Assembly: GCA_039000515.1 (NCBI GenBank)
Contig: JBCFYV010000012.1
Coordinates: 44,733,535 to 44,797,534, forward strand
Length of the DNA: 64,000 nt
From: Timema cristinae
Lineage: Eukaryota; Arthropoda; Insecta; Phasmatodea; Timematidae
Direction: 5' to 3'
Every line of letters starts with the position of its first letter. Within the stretch, counting starts at the first letter, position 1. Made by a program: the position numbers and the translations under genes. Below the pieces are notes generated by a model. It was not told the origin of the DNA and ran no database searches. It saw only the letters and a list, made by a program, of their open reading frames with translations. Below are positions 56,326 to 64,000 of this stretch, piece by piece.

Positions 56326-57204
56326 AAATAATAGCTACCTATAGAAATTAACACTATTATCATTTAGGTTAGCAAAACTTTGCCTTAAATATCGATAGAA
56401 TTCATAGTTATTCAAGAACTACTAATTAAATATAGTAGACTACAATATTCACATGTGATTCAATGTTCATGTAATTTGCAAAGTATCCACACATCTGTAT
56501 TTAATTACGGACTTCTTAATCATATGGAGCCACAGGAAAATACGCTTCTATCTTAAAATTTGTCATTCTGACAAGAAAGAACCTTAGTTCACAAAATAAA
56601 CTCAGCTCCCTATTTAAATTCAGTAGCTTGACCATAAACGTTTTCTAGTGTGGTTTTGGTTGGAACAACAGTATCTGGTAATTACTAAAGTTACTAAAGC
56701 ATTTTTAATATATTCATACATCAAGTCATGCGATTAGCATCTATCACTTTTTATAGAATTTATCAATATCTATAAGATAACACACATGCTGTAATTCAAA
56801 GCTATCTATATTACCCGCAAAGAAATATGTTTGAATTTTCTCTACTGTTCTTCAAACGAAAATCGGGGTATAGATTTTATATCATCACTGGACGTTCCCG
56901 CCTCTACGGGTCATCTGGCACAACCTCTTCCATTCCCGTCGATCTCTCTAAACTTCTCCCTCAGCCACATATCCCCAATCCACTCCTTTAGCTTACCCTT
57001 AGTATAAAGATAGTAATATGTAAAATTAGATTTCACTGCTAACAGTAAGAGTAAAACCTTACTCATATGTAAATGTTTTTAACATGTTTATTTTCATAAC
57101 ATTCTGGTTTAATCAATGAACTCAAGTACAGTATGTTGAAATTATGCGTTATTTTATAATTATGTAAAAACAAACTCCTAAACCCCTAAAATCCAATTTT
57201 TTTT
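56326..57204. other. AT-rich interval, nothing recognised
   Basis: A GC-richer patch at about 56885-57000 (acgttcccgcctctacgggt) has no recognised identity. Confidence 0.4.
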
Positions 57205-57441
57205 TAGCACCACGTACTACTGCCAGTTCGGCTATGTTCTATCTATTTATGTTAATGGGTTAGATATGAGGAAAGATGAATTTAGAGGAAGTGTACACAC
57301 ATTTGTGTGGAGAGAGTGGGAAACCATTTAGTAAAACTACCCTTAGTACACCCGACCAGGACTGAACCACGATCTTCCTGTCCTCGGTAGTATAGTGTAC
57401 TGCGAGAGTGACACCTTAGACCATGCATACACTGAAGTGGG
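57205..57441 (-). mobile_element. SINE-L copy, full length
   Basis: Tail (tagcaccacgtactactgcc) preceded by a T-run, body (gaggaagtgtacacacattt), B-box area, variable arm and head (ttagaccatgcatacactga) on the minus strand. Confidence 0.85.
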
Positions 57442-57739
57442 TCTAGTTATACCAACAATTGAAGCAGAAATATTTTTATCATTTCTTAAGTCTGTTTAGT
57501 GAGAGGTTGGTACGATTTTTTTTATGATAAAATGATAATAGCAACAATTTTTTTTCTAGAGTATTATTATTAACCTATATTTTATATATTTTTTAATTAT
57601 AGATACTAATTACAACTATCATGGTTGTAGGGATGGGCTGGTTTAAGCGTTCAAATCGCCCTCCTTCGAAATTTTACGAAGCTTTGAATATTAATCCTTT
57701 ATCAAAATTCAAATAACTTTTGGAATTCACTTTTTTAAA

Positions 57740-58430
57740 CTTTTCAGGTTGGGACTACACCAAATAGCTTCTAAAGGCATTTAAATTTTAAGAAAAATCC
57801 AGTCAATTATCACTCTGAATGGCTTTAGAGGTATCCGATTTAAAAAAAAAACGTAGGGGCCATTCCAAATAAATTCTATATGTATATGATATTTAAAAAT
57901 AATCCACGTGAGAACCACTCCAATTAGCTTCTAAAAATATTTAATTTTCAAAAATGTGTTAGGTGAAGATAATTTTTAATAAGTTCTTAAGGCACCTAGT
58001 TAAAAAAAAACTCCGGGTGAGGATCATTCCAAAAAGTTTTAAGGGCAGTCCATTTAAAAATGTGCTGTTGAAACAGTGACTCAGAGATCTTATAGAGGCA
58101 TCTAGTTTTAGAAACAAAAAATGAAGCGAGGAACACTCTAAAATAGTGTCTAAAGGTATTCAAACTAAACAAAAATCTGGGTAGGTACCACTTCAAATAG
58201 ATTATAAGAAATATAATTTATATGTAAACAAATTGTTAACACTTTTAAAGAAGCTTTTAGAGGTATTCAATTTTCAAAAATTTACCGAAGGAGACTACAC
58301 CAAATACCCTATATAAATATACACATTTCAAAAAATGTAAGAGTTATCACAATTCTAAATATTGTTTAAAAGATTTTTATTTTCAAAAATTCGCCAAGCA
58401 AGGACTACTACATATAACCTAAATAACCCT
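57740..58430. repeat. Decayed ~53-bp tandem repeat, about 13 units
   Basis: Units of 49-58 bp begin near 57752, 57808, 57860, 57910, 57962, 58019, 58070, 58128, 58182, 58240, 58289, 58338 and 58396. Each follows the pattern accactccaaatagcttcta, then aggtatttaattttcaaaaa. Strong divergence between units means an old, no longer homogenised array. Confidence 0.6.
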
Positions 58431-60859
58431 TTTACTTGATCCCTTACTCCCTCTTCCCCTCTTACACGAATAAATCTCCACCACTACTGTAGGAGTAAAA
58501 ATGTTCTTATTTCTTAGAGCAAAATAGAAAGTCTTAACATCATATCACAAATTACAATTTTTACCCCCCAATACCCCTCCAAAATAGATTTTCTTTACAC
58601 CCATTCTCACTATTTTAATCAAAATGCTAGAGATTAGGATAGATTTGTTTCTAATAAAAATTAACTTGAAATCACTCCAACCTTCCTTTACTATTAATTA
58701 ATAAGAATATCTTTTTCAAATTGCGGATTCATATTTTGTATTCTTTTACAACTGTCAAAGGAAATCTTAGGGTTAGGTATCGCAGTATTTTATGCGTGTC
58801 TAGGTGGACTGTAGAACACAAAATATAAACTGTTTGCATTTATTGATGAGCCACCGAGGCTTTTTCGAAGTGTCTCCACTAGAGTCCAGTAGGCGGTGCT
58901 AAAACGCAGACAACATACACATTTTTAAAATTCATAACGCAGGAGTTTTGTACTGTACATTTAAAAAGTGGGTGAATGGTCAGAAAACCTGTATATAGTA
59001 TTTACAATTCTAACCTCTGCACAATCTAGTAAGGAATTATTCGTCAAATAATGTACTACAACTGCGGAACGCTTACAGAAAACAAAGAGAAGTCGGCCAA
59101 CTTTGATAAACGGAACTAGACGCTTTTTTAGAGCTCTAATTTAATAATAAATTTTAAATTGTGCTTTGGGTACTAATGTATTTTTAATAATGTCGCGGAA
59201 AAGCATACAAGGAAAACTGGGTCTGTTTTTTGGTCTTGGACGTAAATAGTTTATAGAATCATTTTGTGGGGCTAGGGGATTATGAAATATAATTATAATA
59301 ATAATAAAAATATATATTACTATTAAATTAAATTATTATATAAATTATTATTATTATTATACTATTATTATTAGATAATTGGACTGTTTTTGTGATAACT
59401 AAGAACAAAGGCTTAACTAACCTAAATGAGTGCACTTATTGACATTTTAGTTTAAAAAAAAATTCAAATGCATTAAATCTATAAAATATTCTTTGGTTCA
59501 TAAAAGAGTTGAAAAAATGGGTTTGGTTTTAAAAAAACTATAGTTATTTTAACGAAATTTGATGTTTAAAAAAGAGATAGTTACTCTTTTCAAATGTTAT
59601 TGGATTTATAAAAAGCATACATATTAAAGTATGTAGGACATTTTTATTCTATCAGTAAGCCCCGGTATTAATTGTTTGAAATGCATTCTAAATTGCCTAA
59701 AATTATAATAAGTGCTAATAATACCACTTATATAAGAGGCTTGAAAAAATAAATAATATTAGAATAATTGTAACTACTAATATTTAGAGATATTATTTTT
59801 GGTATTTTGATAGTTTTAAGGAGTAAATAAGATAGTAATAACTAAAAAATAATCAAGTATTGTTTGGTGGTCTGGTAAAGGGGGAGGGGAGGAGTTGAAA
59901 CACCTTCCCCCCAAACAACTCTTCTAGCCAAAATTTTAACCTTTTCTATCACCTTTCTTTCTGCCTAGTGTTTAAACAGATTTATCAAATATATAGAAAT
60001 GTTTATTTCATTACTAAACCTGTCTAATAAAACAGGTAATTAGTAGAAAAACTAGATTATTTATTATATTCTACACAAGGGCGATGAAAAGGAAGAGGAG
60101 AGAAGAGGAGAAAGTGTATTCACCATTTCTGAAGACGGCCAAGATTCATAAAAGATAAATAATATATTTTAATTGCTTCCTAGAATCCGATTATTCTATA
60201 AATAAAAATATAGAAAAATGAAGTACATTTTTTCGTTGCTCGAATACAAAAATAAGATTTTATTTAATATGACCAAACAACTTAAAAGGTAGAAAAAGAC
60301 TTACGATGATTAGTTAGACTATGGTCCTATCTTATAGGCTGAACCACAGTGGAATCAAGCAAGGTAAGAAGCTTGCTAACTTTCACGGTATATGTGGAGT
60401 ATTAATTATCATCTACCCTTACTGATAGGCACTTCATTCTAGTCTAGTTACCTTTACAAACTCAAATATAGGTACATTACATATAAATTGTACCTTCTCA
60501 TCCTTATTCCAGTAATGTAGATGTACGATTAGTATGTATGAGTATAGATACGTGAGTCATTAAGATGTTACATCACTGTGCGCATGTGCACTAATGAGCA
60601 TTTCATGCGTCCAAGATTCGAGCAACCACAAACGGACAGTTGGACAATCCTGACTGAACAATGTATTCATGCCTCATATATTCCCATCGCCATTATTAAG
60701 GCGAATGTCGGAGACGGCTCCTCACTACTTTTATTCTTCAAGAGAAGAAATAAGCGCCTTCCGGTAACCTTGCGGCTGAGGTCACAAGAGGTCCTCCTCA
60801 TTAGCGCGGCGCGGACTGAGGCACGCTCAGCTTGAGGCGAACATCAGGAAGACCTGTGG
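58431..60859. other. AT-rich interval with TTA microsatellite
   Basis: About 59340-59373 is a TTA run. 60578-60835 has an 85-codon plus frame in GC-richer sequence, adjacent to and partly overlapping the tandem array edge, unrecognised. The rest is featureless. Confidence 0.4.
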
Positions 60860-61152
60860 CACGCTTCAGGTTGTCCTGGCGGAGCAGAAACCATACCACG
60901 CAAGTAGAGAATGAGACTGCTTCATACCACGCTTCAGGTTGTCCAGCGGAGCAGAATACATACAACACAAGTAGAGAATGAGACTGCTTCATACCACACT
61001 TCAGGTTGACCTGGCGAGACAGAAACCATACAACACAAGTAGAGAATGAGACTGCTTCGTACCACGCTTCAGGTTGTCCTGGCGGAGCAGAAACCATACA
61101 ACACAAGTAGAGAATGAGACTGCTTCATACCACGCTTCAGGTTGTCCTGGTG
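60860..61152. repeat. 68-bp tandem repeat, about 4.3 units
   Basis: cttcaggttg recurs at 60864, 60932, 60999, 61067 and 61135. Units are highly similar (agtagagaatgagactgctt). A 101-codon minus frame (61106-60801) is a by-product of the repeat with alternating readings (GQPEAWYEAVSFSTCVVW) and is not considered a gene. Confidence 0.92.
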
Positions 61153-61670
61153 AAGGACAAGTTATGGAACAAAATAAATAGAGTGGTACTTCAAAAATAT
61201 ATATGGGTTTTAAAGCTAGCCTTCATAATTATTAACATTTAATTTGTGTGTCCGTAAACCATTATTTTTACTTTTCGGACAACTTTTGTTTTAGATAAGT
61301 ATTGTTGAATAGTTCCTCAAAATTTCCATTGCCATGTAGGCACTTACATTTATTGAAGCCAAGGGTGGTGGCCGCTCGGCCGGTATAGCTTTCCTACAGG
61401 TTCACACCTTGGAGTCCTAATTACATAATAATTATTTGATAAAGCCTTAATTACCACCAATTAAATTCTTTAAAGTGGTTTTAACACAGTTGAAAATGTT
61501 AAGAAAGGTATTTATCAATTTTTATTGAACAAAATTAAGATTTATATTCAAAAAAACACAATTAATGGTTCATCAACGAAAATAAAAAATTGAAGACAAT
61601 TAAATACACGTTCGAGCCCCCCTAATTCAATTTCAAGAAGTTGACCAATTTTATTTTTTGTTCCACTCTA
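61153..61670. other. AT-rich interval, nothing recognised
   Basis: The right edge holds the SINE-N duplication tttgttccactcta (61657-61670). Confidence 0.4.
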
Positions 61671-61933
61671 ATATATTATATTAATATTTAGCACCGCGTC
61701 TTACTACCCGTTCGGGTTATACGCTTTAAGTACTAATTACGTTAATGGATTTAGGAATTGGGAAGGTTGAATTAGAGGAAGTGAACCCGCATTTGCGTGG
61801 AGGGAGAGTGGAAAAACATTTAGAAAATACCACCCCCAGTTCACACGACCAAATTTCGAACCTCGATCTCCCCGTCCTCAGCAGTCGAGCTCAACATGAT
61901 AAGCGCATTAGCCAACTACGCCACCGAGGCGGG
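61671..61933 (-). mobile_element. SINE-N copy, full length, with target-site duplication
   Basis: Head gttggctaatgcgc, B-box area, body and tail aagacgcggtgctaa on the minus strand. Flanks tttgttccactcta and tttgttctactcta (61934-61947) form a 14-bp duplication with one mismatch. Confidence 0.92.
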
Positions 61934-61947
61934 TTTGTTCTACTCTA

Positions 61948-62851
61948 CTTTAGTAAACTTATATTCAATCATGTATACCTTTCAATTCTTCATTATTCTT
62001 GTTTTCATCATCATCATGATGAACTATTTCCAGCCTGTGATATGGTCTGTTTAATAAAATGCTTCCATCTCCCTTAGATTTTACATCATTCTTCTTCCTG
62101 CAATCTCTTGTTTACATATTAATATTTAATATAGGGTCCATCCTAATTTACTGAACGAATGCTATCTTCTTAAACTATAATGTGATTATTACTGCTGTTC
62201 CTCATTCCCACAGAAAATAGATAAGCAAAACTATAAATATAGAAGTAAAATTACAAGTGACATACTTGAGATTGAGTAACTTAGTAAAATAGTGGGAAGG
62301 GTTTGAGGCTGAAGCTGGGGGGCCTCAAACTACAAAATAATTTTGTATTTTTGAACATTAAATAGCTCTAGAAGATATTTAAAGGGATATTGATTGGACA
62401 AAGTATATTTCTTTAGCATTATTTATAAAGGACATTAGGACATTACCTATTTATGTTTATATATTAATGAATCAGATAGCTGAAGCTATCATCTAACATT
62501 TTAGTGAGGCTTAACACCACTTAGATATCATATTCTGAAAATTGATTTTCAGAATATGATATTTTATGTTTGTTAAACACTTGCCTTAGCAAACGGTAAG
62601 TGAAAATTTTAGATGATGTGTAAAACGAATAAATGTTACACAAATTATTATTTAATGTTTTGAAACTGGTTTTACAAAATAAATCCTCAATCTAGTGTAG
62701 GAGCAAGGGATATAAAAAAACAAGGAATTTTTTAAATCTAATTTTTATAAGTCAATGTATTATAATATGATAATTTATATAACAAGACTAACTTTATTTT
62801 GATATCTAATTTAAAATAATCTTAACGTGTTGTGGTTTAAATTTACCTTAT
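61948..62851. other. AT-rich interval with a perfect palindrome
   Basis: Apart from the hairpin at 62525 nothing is recognised. Confidence 0.4.
62525..62562. repeat. Perfect 18-bp inverted repeat, 2-nt loop
   Basis: atatcatattctgaaaat (62525-62542) and its exact complement (62545-62562) are separated by tg. It lacks a T-run on either side that would mark it as a Pol III terminator. Confidence 0.9.
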
Positions 62852-63399
62852 TTAGATTGTGAATTTACATTAAACGTTTTTGATCCCATTTCCTAATAAG
62901 TTACTTTTCAAATTAAACTTGAATCCGTATGTATAAATAATTTAATTCTAATAATTTTGTAGCTAGTTTGTTGCAACTTACTTACTCTTTAGATTGTGAA
63001 TTTACATTAAACGTTTTTGATCCCATTTTCTAATAAGTTACTTTTCAAATTAAACTTGAATCCGTATGTATAAATAATTTAATTCTAATAATTTTGTAGC
63101 TAGTTTGTTGCAACTTACTTACTCTTTAGATTGTGAATTTACATTAAACGTTTTTGATCCCATTTCCTAATAAGTTACTTTTCAAATTAAACTTGAATCC
63201 GTATGTATAAATAATTTAATTCTAATAATTTTGTAGCTAGTTTGTTGCAACTTACTTACTCTTTAGATTGTGAATTTACATTAAACGTTTTTGATCCCAT
63301 TTTCTAATAAGTTACTTTTCAAATTAAACTTGAATCCGTATGCATAAATAATTTAATTCTAATAATTTTGTAGTTAGTTTGTTGCAACTTACTTACTCT
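62852..63399. repeat. 137-bp satellite-like array, four units
   Basis: Unit starts (ttagattgtgaatttacatt) lie at 62852, 62989, 63126 and 63263, exactly 137 bp apart. Units 1 and 3 read cccatttcctaat, units 2 and 4 cccattttctaat, suggesting duplication of a 274-bp dimer. Nearly identical units imply recent expansion. Confidence 0.97.
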
Positions 63400-63415
63400 C
63401 TAGCATTAGGGACTC

Positions 63416-63467
63416 AAAAGTTCATTGGTGCACTTACAAATAAAAGTTCATTGGTGCACTTACAAAT
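63416..63467. repeat. Tandem duplication of a 26-bp unit
   Basis: aaaagttcattggtgcactt plus acaaat is present twice without change, just after the satellite-like array. Confidence 0.95.
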
Positions 63468-63764
63468 GTATTCCACCTATACCTAACTTGAGCTAGTCCA
63501 CCTCATTACACCCTCTCTTTCAGGTATATTCTAATGTTATTCTTCCATCTGAGTCTGTGTCGTCCCAATGGTATCTTCCCATTGAGTTTGCTAGCCAATA
63601 CCCTGAACAAGGTTCTAGATTCTTCCATTCATGTTGCATGTTCTGCCTACCATAATCTGCGTGCTTTGATCACTCTTAACAATGTCTTATGATGCGTACA
63701 GGGTATGATACTCATCGTTACGTAGCCTTTTCTGTCACTACATAGCATTATTTTAACCACATTG
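63468..63764. other. Interval without recognised features
   Basis: No repeat or frame recognised. Confidence 0.4.
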
Positions 63765-64000
63765 TTTTATTATTATTAGCACCGCGTCTTAATACCCATT
63801 CGAGTTAAACGCACTTACGCTAATGTGTAATAGTAGGGTGATTGTGAGATGAAATGAAGGACCTACAGTTTAACGTGGAATCCAAACCACGGTGGAGGCT
63901 TGGCATTCCCCACATTCACAAGATGTCTTGTCAAAGCTGAAGGAAGGGTTTGGTTATCAGATAAATCTGCGCTGGGACCGAGGATTGAACCCCGGACCCC
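63765..64000 (-). mobile_element. SINE-D copy, cut by the window end
   Basis: (TAA)n, tail (tagcaccgcgtcttaatacc), body (aggacctacagtttaacgtg) and B-box area (aggattgaaccccgg) on the minus strand. The window ends inside the head. Confidence 0.9.

Noticed and set aside
60801..61106. Minus-strand frame of 101 codons
   Set aside because: It is produced by the 68-bp tandem repeat.
62852..63399. CRISPR array
   Set aside because: Direct tandem units of 137 bp without unique spacers in an animal-type genome; a satellite explains it.

Overview
The window is a non-coding, repeat-rich stretch of an animal nuclear genome, by eye about two thirds A+T. No complete host gene, rRNA or functional tRNA could be supported. 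The longest open frame is 130 codons, and almost every open frame is chance or lies inside a repeat. Dense tRNA-headed SINEs, Helitron, PIF/Harbinger, pogo-like, hAT-like and piggyBac-like remnants, foldback elements and minisatellites suggest an invertebrate, perhaps an arthropod. The species cannot be named from the sequence.

The dominant component is a SINE superfamily of more than 40 copies. I use private labels. SINE-L has a tRNA-Leu-like head with a long variable arm. SINE-N has a different tRNA head on the same body. SINE-D has an unrelated head and body. SINE-W has another head. L, N and D end in nearly the same 45-60 bp tail followed by (TAA)n, and W ends in a related tail. This suggests that one LINE machinery mobilises all of them. 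SINE-A and SINE-G are two further tRNA-headed families without that tail. Several copies have clear target-site duplications (25756, 26599, 32203, 35711, 40389, 61671).

Layout: 0-6 kb holds a TTAA-flanked foldback MITE and a 1.1 kb foldback with ~435 bp arms. 8.7-11.4 kb holds a 2.7 kb element with ~195 bp terminal inverted repeats around a decayed minus-strand gene of an uncharacterised metazoan protein family. 11.4-18.2 kb is a SINE field with hAT-like ends. 18.6-25.5 kb is AT-rich with a foldback and small tandem arrays. 25.5-32.5 kb is a SINE cluster with a 23-bp minisatellite and a pogo-like fragment. 33.6-36.6 kb is a decayed Helitron Rep/helicase gene split by a SINE-D that landed inside a codon run. 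36.8-37.9 kb is a Harbinger deletion derivative nested in a SINE-L, with an almost identical inverted copy of that SINE's tail. 39.0-49.4 kb contains two opposite copies of an unusual element built of pyrimidine-rich and purine-rich arms around a conserved core. 51-58 kb is SINEs plus a decayed 53-bp tandem array. 60.8-63.5 kb has 68-bp and 137-bp tandem arrays.

Nothing here forms a working pathway. The interest lies in the nested history of mobile elements, in the shared SINE tail, and in elements visible only by reading across frameshifts. All homology statements rest on remembered family patterns; no search was run.
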